Shown one piece after another: positions 44,830-53,442 of a DNA stretch of 64,000 bases; the first letter of the stretch is position 1; every line of letters starts with the position of its first letter. The position numbers and the translations under genes are program-made. The notes below the pieces were generated by a model that was not told the origin of the DNA, searched no databases, and was given only the letters and a program-made list of their open reading frames with translations. This DNA comes from an uncultured Rubripirellula sp. (GTDB lineage Bacteria; Planctomycetota; Planctomycetia; Pirellulales; Pirellulaceae), in NCBI GenBank assembly GCA_938045805.1, contig CALIBL010000059.1, forward strand, positions 1 to 64,000. Direction: 5' to 3'.

Positions 44830-45120
44830 GTTGGGAAATCAATCATGAGTTTGGGTTGGAGTTGATTTGAACGCGAGCATTGTAACTACCCGCGGAGATC
44901 CGTGCGATGAAATCCTTCGTTAGTGTTGTTGGAACTGCCTGAATCATCTCTGCCTTCCTTTTTCGGCTTCGTTTTGGTTGCCAGTGAACCACCGGTGTAG
45001 ATGTTCGGGCCGCTTACTTTGCGGTTGCATGATCTGCTATGTTTCCATTTGGTGCGTTTTAACCGTGGTCTTGATGATGGGATTGCGGTCTCCTACCTGT
45101 TGCAAGAGGTTATTGAGGTA

Positions 45121-45798
45121 ATGGGAGTTAGTAATTTGCTGTCCAGTTTGGCTTTGCTCACTACGATCGCATCGACCGTGCTGATTTCGGCGACGAGCTT
45201 GAAAGCAGAGGACACGCCAAAGCGTCTGGTATTCGAAGAAGATTTCGAGCAGGGAACCGATCGATGGGAGATACTTGATCCCAAGACTTGGGAAATTACC
45301 AACCGAGAAGGTAATCACACTTTGGAAATCACGGAGCGTTCCAGCGAATACAAACCCCCAGTACGTAGTCCCGGTCACGTTGCTTTGGTCAAGGATCTTG
45401 AGCTCGATAACGTTGAGATTCGGTTTAAAGTGAGAAGCACAAAGGACACGGGTAATCATCGTGACTGTTGTGTCTTTTTCTCTTATCGGGACGACCAACA
45501 TTTCTATTATGTGCATCTAGGTGCTAAGCCAGATCCGCATAGCGGGCAGATTATGATCGTGAACGAGGCTCCTCGTTTGGCTCTCACTAAAAATCAATCC
45601 AACACCCCTTGGGACGACCAGTGGCATGAGGTCCGTGTGGTTCGAGACGGTGATCGAGGTCAGATTCGAGTCTACTTTGACGACATGGAAAAACCACACA
45701 TGCAGGTCGATGATTCAACATTTCGAAAAGGGCGAATAGGAATTGGTTCGTTTGATGACTTGAATGAGTTTGACGATCTAGTGATTCGCACGTGGTGA
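45121..45798 (+). CDS. exported concanavalin/LamG-like domain protein
   Basis: A 225-residue protein. The Met chosen (MGVSNLLSSLALLTTIAST) opens a signal peptide; the frame before it lacks one. The mature part is a single beta-sandwich-like domain: LVFEEDFEQGTDRWEILDP, HVALVKDLELDNVEIRFKVR, CVFFSYRDDQHFYYVHLGAK, WHEVRVVRDGDRGQIRVYFD and GRIGIGSFDDLNEFDDL, a pattern common to planctomycete DUF1080/LamG-type glycan-related proteins. It probably binds or cleaves a carbohydrate outside the inner membrane. No catalytic residues can be named. It is separated by only a few bases from the Nudix gene region. Confidence 0.7.
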   Translation: MGVSNLLSSLALLTTIASTVLISATSLKAEDTPKRLVFEEDFEQGTDRWEILDPKTWEITNREGNHTLEITERSSEYKPPVRSPGHVALVKDLELDNVEIRFKVRSTKDTGNHRDCCVFFSYRDDQHFYYVHLGAKPDPHSGQIMIVNEAPRLALTKNQSNTPWDDQWHEVRVVRDGDRGQIRVYFDDMEKPHMQVDDSTFRKGRIGIGSFDDLNEFDDLVIRTW

Positions 45799-45885
45799 TC
45801 ATTGCCAACGATTGAACTTCGAGATTCAAATGTTGCTGGCGATGAACCTCGAGTAGTGGGGCAGCGAACTGATGAGGGAATGAAT

Positions 45886-46413
45886 ATGCCTAGGCCAATC
45901 GAACAAACCTATCGTTATTGCCCTGATTGCGGTGTGGAAGCGGAGCGAATTGGGGAGATGCCGTTTCGCTGTACTGCCTGCGGGTACGCTCATTTTTTTG
46001 GACCCGTTGCAGCGGTGGGTGGTCTCGTGGTCAATCGTAACGATGAGTTATTGATGGTGCGCCGCGCTCAAGATCCAGAAAAAGGAAGGTGGGGTTTACC
46101 CGGCGGGTTTGTTGATCCGGGCGAAACGATAGAACAGGCATTGCACCGAGAGGTTTTCGAAGAGACTCGGTTGAAGGTGACAACAAGTCGTTACCTGATT
46201 TCATACCCCAATCTTTACGATTATCAGGGAGTCGTTGCCCCTGTGATGGATCTTTTCTTTGTTTGCGAAGTGGAGGACAGTCGTCAAATTCAGCTTGATG
46301 AAAAAGAACTCGATCATTTTGATTGGGTGTGCCCTTCACCAAGTCGTCTGGAGAAAATGGCTTTCCCGTCAAATCGAAAAGCGATCGAACATTGGATGCG
46401 TGTTAGACGTTGA
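45886..46413 (+). CDS. zinc-ribbon Nudix hydrolase
   Basis: About 175 residues. An N-terminal zinc ribbon (YCPDCG ... FRCTACGY) precedes the Nudix box GGFVDPGETIEQALHREVF followed by EETRL, as in NudC-like or the bacterial ADP-ribose/NADH-type enzymes. GAGGGA stands six bases before the Met chosen, which favours it over the ATG two codons earlier; an upstream alternative start at 45802 has no such site. The SQPWWPxPxS array of NudC is not seen, so substrate is open. The 3' end overlaps the convergent oxidoreductase-like gene by 11 bases. Confidence 0.85.
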   Translation: MPRPIEQTYRYCPDCGVEAERIGEMPFRCTACGYAHFFGPVAAVGGLVVNRNDELLMVRRAQDPEKGRWGLPGGFVDPGETIEQALHREVFEETRLKVTTSRYLISYPNLYDYQGVVAPVMDLFFVCEVEDSRQIQLDEKELDHFDWVCPSPSRLEKMAFPSNRKAIEHWMRVRR

Positions 46414-47407
46414 TGCGACGACCGGTCTGCTCACTTTCGATTGCGGCATGATAAATCCTTGCCGCCCGAAAAGCGTCATTTAGGTCACTCATGTTTCGCA
46501 CCAAGCTGGTGACTGTTCGATGGAATTGTCGCAACAATTGTTCGCCAACGGGGACTTCCGTTTCGAGTGATTCGAGATGTCTGCCAGCGTCATCAAACCA
46601 AACAAGGCTGGACGGTAAGTCGACAAAGGCGATTCCTTTTTCACAGCAGATCTGCATCGCGGAGGGTGGTTGGAAAGCAATGGCTTCATGCCAGGTGGGG
46701 CGTATGTAATCACCGCAACTGATCTGAGCGGTTACTCTGGGGCCTTTGGAATTGGCGGGGAATTCGACGCTCAAGGAGCGGTATTTCGGGGATTCGTCTG
46801 AGTGCTGTGAAGTTGAAATGACGGAGGTCGGTTCGCGATTGACCACGTATCGGCACCAGTCAATGAGGTCGATGAAATGGCCACGATCCTTCGAGCGAAG
46901 ATCGGGCTGGCCGGTCATGTCGCTTTTGGAGGAAGTTTCTCGCTGTGTCCTGCGGTGGCAAAAAATGAGCTCCGGAGGTCCGAGATGGGTGGCAATCAAC
47001 TCTCGCAATCGAAGCGTCGCTGGAGCAAGCCGTTTGGGAAACTCCGCCATGAAAGCAACGCCCGATTTCTCGATCGTCTCTCGCACCTCGTGATCGGTAT
47101 GAGGGTCGAGATTGATTTCACCGGCCCAATAGATGGCTTTACCCGCTTCAGCGGCTGCCAGCATGGGTAACCAGCCGTGCCACGACCTTTCCAAGACCAT
47201 TACCGCATCAATGTCATGACGACTCAACATCGCGCGATAACCATCCATCAGATCTGCTTGGAACTCCCTTGCGCAGGTTTCGCCCAATTTAGAGACGGAC
47301 GTGTAGACGGCACGAACATCAAATCGCTCGTGAAGTATTTGCAAGGCAGGACGGTGCCTGGTTTGCCAAGCATCACCTAGCCCAATCAATCCGATCCTGA
47401 GTTTCAT
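46403..47407 (-). CDS. Gfo/Idh/MocA-family oxidoreductase-like protein
   Basis: A 334-residue protein with an N-terminal Rossmann start LRIGLIGLGDAWQTRHRPAL and a C-terminal alpha/beta domain. It matches the Gfo/Idh/MocA layout: a DIDAVMVLERSWHGWLPML segment replaces the usual DAVxIaTP..HH. The catalytic EKP motif is absent: the equivalent place reads YWAGEINLDPHTD, so the key Lys is missing. The nucleotide-binding GxGxxG is also altered to GLGDAW. It may have lost NAD(P)-dependent chemistry. Function cannot be named. It reads toward the Nudix gene. Confidence 0.7.
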   Translation of the reverse strand: MKLRIGLIGLGDAWQTRHRPALQILHERFDVRAVYTSVSKLGETCAREFQADLMDGYRAMLSRHDIDAVMVLERSWHGWLPMLAAAEAGKAIYWAGEINLDPHTDHEVRETIEKSGVAFMAEFPKRLAPATLRLRELIATHLGPPELIFCHRRTQRETSSKSDMTGQPDLRSKDRGHFIDLIDWCRYVVNREPTSVISTSQHSDESPKYRSLSVEFPANSKGPRVTAQISCGDYIRPTWHEAIAFQPPSAMQICCEKGIAFVDLPSSLVWFDDAGRHLESLETEVPVGEQLLRQFHRTVTSLVRNMSDLNDAFRAARIYHAAIESEQTGRRINV

Positions 47408-47702
47408 CCTGATTTGAACCCGGTGTGACGGAGGCCATGAATCTTCGAGTTTTGTAGCAGTTCGGTCTTTGTGGAAAAACCTCAGTCATCGCTCAGATGA
47501 TTCTGAATCGCGAATTGCTTGCAAAAGCGTTAATCAGCCCCGCGAAGTCGATATTGAGATCGGGTTAGCGATTTTTTTCATCGAATTCGCTATCCTTCGA
47601 AGCGGCACTGGAGCGGTATGATACCTTGAGGATCTGGTTGCCGCAGAACATCCGCAGAACATTGAGATCATTGATTCCCTTTGCAACACGAGTAGTTGAA
47701 GT

Positions 47703-48581
47703 ATGAGTTTCCCGGACGAATTAATGCATCTGATCCGAACTGATGAGCCTCTGGGGCCTTTGGTTTGGCTTGGGATCGGCGGACCGGCACGCTATTTCGC
47801 CGAGCCAGTTGATCAAGAAGATGTCCAGAAATTAATCCAAGCTGCCAACGAGGCTGAGTTGCCCGTCAGGATTCTTGGAGGTGGTAGTAATCTGTTGGTG
47901 CGTGAGTCTGGATTCGACGGACTCGTGATTTCCATGTCCGGGCCTGCAACAAGTGGGCTCGAGATTGATGGAACACTTATGACCGTGGGAGCGGGAGCAA
48001 AGTTGTCTCACGCCGTGATCAAGGCGGTAGGTGCCGGGCTCGGAGGGATTGAGCACCTTGTGGGAATTCCCGGAACGGTTGGCGGGGCGGTCATGGGGAA
48101 CGCATCAAGCGATGGTCGCGACATTGGATCAGCGGTGGAGTCGGTTACCGTGCTCGAGCGATCCGGTGAGAAACGAGTCCTGACTCAACAGGAGGCTGGG
48201 TTTTCTCATCGCAAGTCGTCACTTGTCGGCTTAGCCATTCTTTCGGTGACCTTTCAACTCGAATCACGGGATGTGGCCGCGTTGACAAAACGCTTGCAAA
48301 AACTTTGGATTGGACGTAACGCGTCGCGACCCAATGAGGAGCCGCGGATGGCCGTGCCTTTTGTCGAACCCGATCAGATGAGTGTGAACGATCTATTGCA
48401 GCAGGTGGGGATGGCAGGTGTGTGTGAAGGTGAGGTTTCGCTCGATACACAAAATCCTCAGTTCTTGGTGGCTCGCTCCGGCGCCACCAGCGAGCAGTGC
48501 ATGAAACTAATTGGACGAGTAAGAGAACAGGTCTTGTTGCAAACAGGGATCGATCTGCAGTTGAACTTACAGGTCTGGTGA
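47703..48581 (+). CDS. murB: UDP-N-acetylenolpyruvoylglucosamine reductase
   Basis: A 292-residue FAD enzyme reducing UDP-GlcNAc-enolpyruvate to UDP-MurNAc in peptidoglycan synthesis. Conserved parts: WLGIGGPARYFAEP, the FAD segment LPVRILGGGSNLLVRESGF, GIPGTVGGAVMGNASSDG, the FSHRKSS segment, and the C-terminal VNDLLQQVGMAGVCEGEVSL, which carries the proton-donor Ser position. It is a compact form. Its presence supports a peptidoglycan pathway in this organism. It is followed after 30 bases by an ftsQ-like gene, as in classical division/cell-wall clusters. Confidence 0.92.
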   Translation: MSFPDELMHLIRTDEPLGPLVWLGIGGPARYFAEPVDQEDVQKLIQAANEAELPVRILGGGSNLLVRESGFDGLVISMSGPATSGLEIDGTLMTVGAGAKLSHAVIKAVGAGLGGIEHLVGIPGTVGGAVMGNASSDGRDIGSAVESVTVLERSGEKRVLTQQEAGFSHRKSSLVGLAILSVTFQLESRDVAALTKRLQKLWIGRNASRPNEEPRMAVPFVEPDQMSVNDLLQQVGMAGVCEGEVSLDTQNPQFLVARSGATSEQCMKLIGRVREQVLLQTGIDLQLNLQVW

Positions 48582-48611
48582 AGTCGTTTTACGGTTACTG
48601 AAATGTGACCG

Positions 48612-49562
48612 ATGGGGCATGAGGATTTACAGTCGCTCGGTTCAAACCTCGAAGAGATAGCCGAATCATTCGCGAGCATGGAGTGCGAAGTGGCAATGCG
48701 ATCATCCAAGGCGAATGACCAGCACACCGTCGTGGAGATGATCCGCGCCGTTTTCAATTCGCCTGTGGCCATGGTCCTTTTTTGGCCCGCAATTCTACTC
48801 GTTCTTGGTTTGTCGGCATGGCGTTACTGGGGCAGTGACCATGTTGCCAATCAGTATCATGGGCTCGTGCCAGAGAAGATTCAGATTTCACCGCAGCCTG
48901 AATATGTGCGAAGTGATATCGTCCAGGCTGTCTACCGAGACACGGCGATGCAGGGGTTGTCGCTCTTGGATCGTCAAGCGACGACGAAGATAGCAGCCGC
49001 ATTTTCCATGCACCCATGGGTCCGCAAGGTCGTGGGGGTTAGGAAGTTGCCCGGAGGAGAAATCGATGTTCGATTGCTTTACAGGCAGCCAGTCGCAATG
49101 GTGCACGTCTACAAGCCTGACCCAAGTGATGATCGCAGTTATTTCTTTCCCGTCGATGGTGATGGGGTTCTTCTGCCGACCAGTGAATTCACAACTTCAG
49201 AAACAAGCCAGTATCTTTACATCGAAGTTCCAGGTGTTTACACCACCAATCCCGTCGGATCCACCTTTGGTGATCCTAGGGTCGAGGGTGCAGCAAGATT
49301 AGCCGAGTACCTATCTCCGTTTCGTGAGGAACTCGGTATTCGGAGCATTGGCGTGTATGGTGATCCCAGACAGATGGAGATCCCACAATTGGAACTTGTC
49401 ACTCCAGGAGAGAATCGGATCTTCTGGGGAAGCCCTCCGGGGGTTGAGCCACCTGGGGAAGCTACCGCCAAAATGAAGCTCAAACGATTGAAAGCTTCGG
49501 ATCCGGAGAAACTTTCGGATCTACGCATCGCGGCTCCTTCTCCACCCGCGAGTCGTTCTTGA
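48612..49562 (+). CDS. FtsQ/DivIB-like cell division protein
   Basis: A 316-residue protein with a 50-residue cytoplasmic part, one membrane helix (VAMVLFWPAILLVLGLSAW) and an outer domain. A POTRA-like region (QISPQPEYVRSDIVQAVYRD, then AFSMHPWVRKVVGVRKLPGG) is followed by the FtsQ-type beta segment (DVRLLYRQPVAMVHV; FPVDGDGVLLP) with the typical DxxGxxL pattern. FtsQ links early and late division proteins in most bacteria. The first partner upstream is murB; no ftsA, ftsZ or ddl follows, the next gene being a DUF1501 protein. Some long polar C-terminal tail (about 45 residues) is unusual. Confidence 0.7.
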   Translation: MGHEDLQSLGSNLEEIAESFASMECEVAMRSSKANDQHTVVEMIRAVFNSPVAMVLFWPAILLVLGLSAWRYWGSDHVANQYHGLVPEKIQISPQPEYVRSDIVQAVYRDTAMQGLSLLDRQATTKIAAAFSMHPWVRKVVGVRKLPGGEIDVRLLYRQPVAMVHVYKPDPSDDRSYFFPVDGDGVLLPTSEFTTSETSQYLYIEVPGVYTTNPVGSTFGDPRVEGAARLAEYLSPFREELGIRSIGVYGDPRQMEIPQLELVTPGENRIFWGSPPGVEPPGEATAKMKLKRLKASDPEKLSDLRIAAPSPPASRS

Positions 49563-49781
49563 TGGATCTCATGATCCCGTAACGCGATGCCGTGACGAAT
49601 TGATTTAATGGTTTCTGTAGCCGAGCCACTTTTCGGTTCACCATTTTTGGGGTGTCCGGATCATCTGATGGATTGGATGCCACGAGAGATTGATTGGGGT
49701 TAGAATGATCTTCTGAGCCGATGACGGGTGGATGTACCGGCAGAGCGACATCGCCTAGATCACCAACAAAGAGACAGCAGC

Positions 49782-51320
49782 ATGTGGGACACAGAGACAC
49801 GGGAAGCGTTAACACGTCGCCATTTTTTAGGTCGCAATGCCCTCGGTCTTGGAACCGCGTCTTTAGCGAGCCTTTTTGACGCTTCCGGAGAGATGGCTCA
49901 AGTATCAGCTTTGGATTCGGGCTTGGAGACGGACGCAACAGGAAAGCATTCGGCCACTTCAGGCCTGCATCATCCTGCTTCCGCAAAGCATGTGATCTAT
50001 TTATTCATGAGTGGTGGGCCGAGTCATCTTGATTTGTGGGATTACAAGCCAACACTCACTGAGAAATTTGGTGAGCAACTTCCCGACGAGATCAGAGACG
50101 GTCAGCGTGTGACAGGAATGACCGCAAATCAGAAGGATGGTTTTCCACTCTGCCCGAGCAAGTACAAATTTAGCAAGCACGATAACGAGGCCGATGGTGT
50201 TTGGGTCAGTGAATTGCTACCTCACACTGCTAAGGTGGCCAAAGAGTTATGCGTTGTGCATAGCACCTTCACTGAGGCGATCAATCATGACCCAGCAATC
50301 ACCTACATCCAGACCGGTAGCCAGATCCCAGGTCGACCGAGTTTAGGGGCTTGGTTGAGTTACGGCTTGGGGAGCATGAATGAGGACTTACCCCATTACG
50401 TGGTGATGCACGCAAAGACTAACTTTGCAGAACAGAGTCTCTTTAATCGTCTTTGGGGAACCGGCTTCATGCCGTCCGATCACCAGGGCATCTTGATGAG
50501 AAGTCAGGGTGATCCGGTTCTTTATTTAAGTAACCCGAAAGGAATCACGCGGCAAGATCGTCGAAAGCAACTCGATACGCTTGAGATTTTGAACTCTGAA
50601 TTACACGCGCAGGTGAATAACCCTGAGATTCTGGCTCGGATCAAACAGCATGAAATGGCGTTCCGGATGCAAGCGTCAGTGCCCGAATTAACCGACTTGT
50701 CCCAAGAGACAGCTGAGACCTTTGCACTTTATGGCGAACAGGTTCACACTCCAGGTAGCTTTGCTGCATGTTGCCTGCAGGCAAGGCGGTTGGTTCAGCG
50801 CGGCGTGAGGAATATTCAAATTTTCCATCGTGGATGGGATGCTCATGGACGCTTGCCAACCGAACACGAGTCGCAGTGCCGTGATATTGATCAGGCTTCC
50901 GCAGCATTAATCATGGATCTTAAACGCAGCGGATTATTAGACGAGACGTTAGTGGTTTGGGGTGGCGAGTTCGGGAGAACCGCCTACTGTCAAGGCAAGC
51001 TCACACGCGAAACCTATGGCAGAGATCATCATCCACGTTGCTTCACAACTTGGATGGCCGGCGGTGGTGTGAAGCCGGGAATTACCTACGGCCAAAGCGA
51101 TGCCTACGGCTATAACATTGCCGATGAACATGGTCAGCCTATCATTCCACAGCCAACCAAAGAATCATGGACTCCGGGAACCATGCACATCCATGATTTA
51201 AATGCGACCATTTTGCACTTGCTGGGGATCGATCACCGTCGCTTAACCTATCGTTATCAGGGGCGAGATTTTCGGCTCACTGACGTCCACGGCCATGTGG
51301 TTCATCCGATCGTGGCTTGA
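49782..51320 (+). CDS. Tat-exported DUF1501 family protein
   Basis: About 512 residues from the chosen Met. The N terminus has a twin-arginine signal ([22 protein letters not shown]). DUF1501 landmarks are [34 protein letters not shown]-like positions ([20 protein letters not shown]), [16 protein letters not shown] and [21 protein letters not shown], with the sulfatase/phosphatase-like fold metal residues Asp and His. Family function is unknown; in planctomycetes these proteins often follow DUF1549/DUF1553 c-type cytochrome-like genes, but none is here. The frame extends 18 codons upstream without support. Confidence 0.9.
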   Translation: MWDTETREALTRRHFLGRNALGLGTASLASLFDASGEMAQVSALDSGLETDATGKHSATSGLHHPASAKHVIYLFMSGGPSHLDLWDYKPTLTEKFGEQLPDEIRDGQRVTGMTANQKDGFPLCPSKYKFSKHDNEADGVWVSELLPHTAKVAKELCVVHSTFTEAINHDPAITYIQTGSQIPGRPSLGAWLSYGLGSMNEDLPHYVVMHAKTNFAEQSLFNRLWGTGFMPSDHQGILMRSQGDPVLYLSNPKGITRQDRRKQLDTLEILNSELHAQVNNPEILARIKQHEMAFRMQASVPELTDLSQETAETFALYGEQVHTPGSFAACCLQARRLVQRGVRNIQIFHRGWDAHGRLPTEHESQCRDIDQASAALIMDLKRSGLLDETLVVWGGEFGRTAYCQGKLTRETYGRDHHPRCFTTWMAGGGVKPGITYGQSDAYGYNIADEHGQPIIPQPTKESWTPGTMHIHDLNATILHLLGIDHRRLTYRYQGRDFRLTDVHGHVVHPIVA

Positions 51321-51332
51321 TCGCTAGATCCG

Positions 51333-52307
51333 TTACTGAATCATATTGCGATACATGGTGATTGCGGCGGGGCCAACGAGAACAACAAAGATTCCCGGGA
51401 AGATAAAGAGGACGAGTGGGAAGATCATCTTGACGGCGGTCTTGGCAGCTTTTTCTTCAGCGATCTGTCGACGTTTGACTCGCATCGCATCACTTTGAAC
51501 TCTCAAGGCTGCCGCGACACTTGATCCGAACTTATCCGCTTGGATCAGAATCGAAGAGAGTTGCTTAAGATCCTCGACGCCACTTCGTAATCCGAGTGCC
51601 TTCAGGACTTCACCTCGAGGTCGTGCGAATTGGAGTTGTTGGTTGGCGATACTGAACTCTTCGCCGATCTCCGGATGACTTTTGGTCATCTCTTCGGCAA
51701 CCTTACGAAGTGCTTGATCCATTCCGAGACCTGCTTCAACGCAGACGACCATCAGATCGAGTGCATCAGGAAGCCCGAGAAAGATTTTAAGTTTGCGAGA
51801 TTTCACAAGCTGCTCAAGGATTAGTTTGGGAATCATGAAACCCAAGATCATCCCCACGGCGGTTTTCATCACTAAACCTTGGCTGATCCCATCGGATAGC
51901 ATCCCAAAGACACCACCGGCAAAGAGACCAATTATGAAGGTGGCAAACTGGATGCTTTTGAAAATGACTGGTGCAGATTCACGACGAAAGCCTGCGTTCA
52001 TGAGCTTTTCACGAAGCTGACTCATTTCCTTTTCGTTACCGCTGACGGTTTCAGCTAGTGGGGATGCCGCCTTCTCGAGCACATTGGTGAGGGTGGTTTT
52101 GGCGTTAGCGTTTTCCCTTGCAAGTTCGGCGAGGTCACGATGCTGTTTTTTGCTTTGAAGACGCTGCAATCGAATCTCTGCGTTGGGGCGATCACCTCCG
52201 CTTATCTTTTCTAGGATCACCCACATGACCAGCGTTACGGTGATAAAAATTGCAAGTGACGACAGAAAGACAGGGCTAAGTTCGGCGATCAGTGGCGAGG
52301 TGAACAT
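51333..52307 (-). CDS. tadC: Tad pilus assembly protein TadC (GspF family)
   Basis: A 324-residue inner-membrane platform protein with an N-terminal helix (SSLAIFITVTLVMWVILEKI), a central cytoplasmic domain (LREKLMNAGFRRESAPVIF), two helices (FATFIIGLFAGGVFGML; VGMILGFMIPKLILE), the T2SSF segment LPDALDLMVVCVEAGLGMD and a last helix (IFPLVLFIFPGIFVVLVGP). It forms the pilus motor base together with TadB. The gene follows tadB by 80 bases in the same direction and ends 12 bases from the convergent DUF1501 gene. Confidence 0.9.
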   Translation of the reverse strand: MFTSPLIAELSPVFLSSLAIFITVTLVMWVILEKISGGDRPNAEIRLQRLQSKKQHRDLAELARENANAKTTLTNVLEKAASPLAETVSGNEKEMSQLREKLMNAGFRRESAPVIFKSIQFATFIIGLFAGGVFGMLSDGISQGLVMKTAVGMILGFMIPKLILEQLVKSRKLKIFLGLPDALDLMVVCVEAGLGMDQALRKVAEEMTKSHPEIGEEFSIANQQLQFARPRGEVLKALGLRSGVEDLKQLSSILIQADKFGSSVAAALRVQSDAMRVKRRQIAEEKAAKTAVKMIFPLVLFIFPGIFVVLVGPAAITMYRNMIQ

Positions 52308-52387
52308 GGTTTTGATCTCTCACATCGGCGAGTGAACGATGGGGGAATTGGCAACGGTAACGCTGGGAGGGTGGACGTTGAGAAACG

Positions 52388-53365
52388 CTAAACTTTGATG
52401 GTGATGATTTTTTTGATCACCAAGGCTCCGATGAACTGAGTGATTAGGCCACCGATCAGCATGTAGCGTCCGATAGGGTCACGAAACAGGGTCATGACAT
52501 ATTCGTTATTTAGTTTCAGCATGACCACAAAGAGGACGGGTGGTAATGCGAGTAGAACGGCACCACTCATTCTTCCCTCGCCGGTGAGAGCACGGATCTG
52601 CCCAAGAATCTGAAGCCTTTCCCGAATCAGGTGGCTGATTTTATCGAGAATCTCGGCGAGATCTCCTCCGGTTTGTCGCTGTAAAATCACGGCTGTTGCG
52701 AAAAAACGAAGGTCCATGTTTGGGACTCGCTTGGCCATGTTTTCGATTGCTTCATCCAACGGGATACCGAAGTTCTGCTCGTCGAAAGCGCGGCCGAATT
52801 CCCTCGCAAGTGGTGCTTCAGTTTCGGTCGCGATCAATCCAAATCCCGCATTGAGTGAGTGGCCTGCTCGTAGTGATCGGCTGAGTAGTTCCAAAGCGCC
52901 CGGTAGTTGATCGCCGAATTGATCGAGCCTCTTTTTGCGTTTGAATGAAAGCCAAGCAATCGGCAATCCTGTAAAGGTGATACCAACCACTGGAGCTAGA
53001 AGCAGCGGAGCTGGTGAGAGGATGCAAAGAAGGTTCCCGGCGGCAAAACAGGATGCGCACAAGAAAATGAACTTGGAGGGACGCATCGGCACATCCGCTT
53101 GCTCGAGGTAGTCCGAAAGAGCGGGAAGTTTCGCGGTGATTCTTTCCAAGAAGCCAGACCGATCGTTCAATTCTGATCGCAGCAACGAAACAAATGAGTC
53201 TTCACCAGCCTCCGGGTCAAACTGATGCCTCTGGCGTTCCGCGAGTCGCTGGAGACGGGCTTCGGTTCGAGACGTTTCATCCGTGGGGGCCAAGATATGA
53301 ATCGCGAAGGCAACAAACGATGTCACCGAAACGCCCACAGCGATGATAAGAACGATGCCGCTCAT
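52388..53365 (-). CDS. tadB: Tad pilus assembly protein TadB (GspF family)
   Basis: About 325 residues. The Met chosen opens a membrane helix (MSGIVLIIAVGVSVTSFVAF); the frame upstream of it would overlap the CpaF gene and lacks similarity. Other parts: SDYLEQADVPMRPSKFIFL, helices LLCILSPAPLLLAPVVGITF, the T2SSF core LPGALELLSRSLRAGHSLN, IPLDEAIENMAKRVPN, and helix VLLALPPVLFVVMLKL. It is the partner platform protein of TadC. It lies between the ATPase and tadC. Confidence 0.9.
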   Translation of the reverse strand: MSGIVLIIAVGVSVTSFVAFAIHILAPTDETSRTEARLQRLAERQRHQFDPEAGEDSFVSLLRSELNDRSGFLERITAKLPALSDYLEQADVPMRPSKFIFLCASCFAAGNLLCILSPAPLLLAPVVGITFTGLPIAWLSFKRKKRLDQFGDQLPGALELLSRSLRAGHSLNAGFGLIATETEAPLAREFGRAFDEQNFGIPLDEAIENMAKRVPNMDLRFFATAVILQRQTGGDLAEILDKISHLIRERLQILGQIRALTGEGRMSGAVLLALPPVLFVVMLKLNNEYVMTLFRDPIGRYMLIGGLITQFIGALVIKKIITIKV

Positions 53366-53442
53366 GATTAGCTCTGTTGAGAACGAGGTGATGTGTTTCG
53401 TTGGGTTTTGACAAATCCGAAGATTTGTGATTGTCTTGGTTT

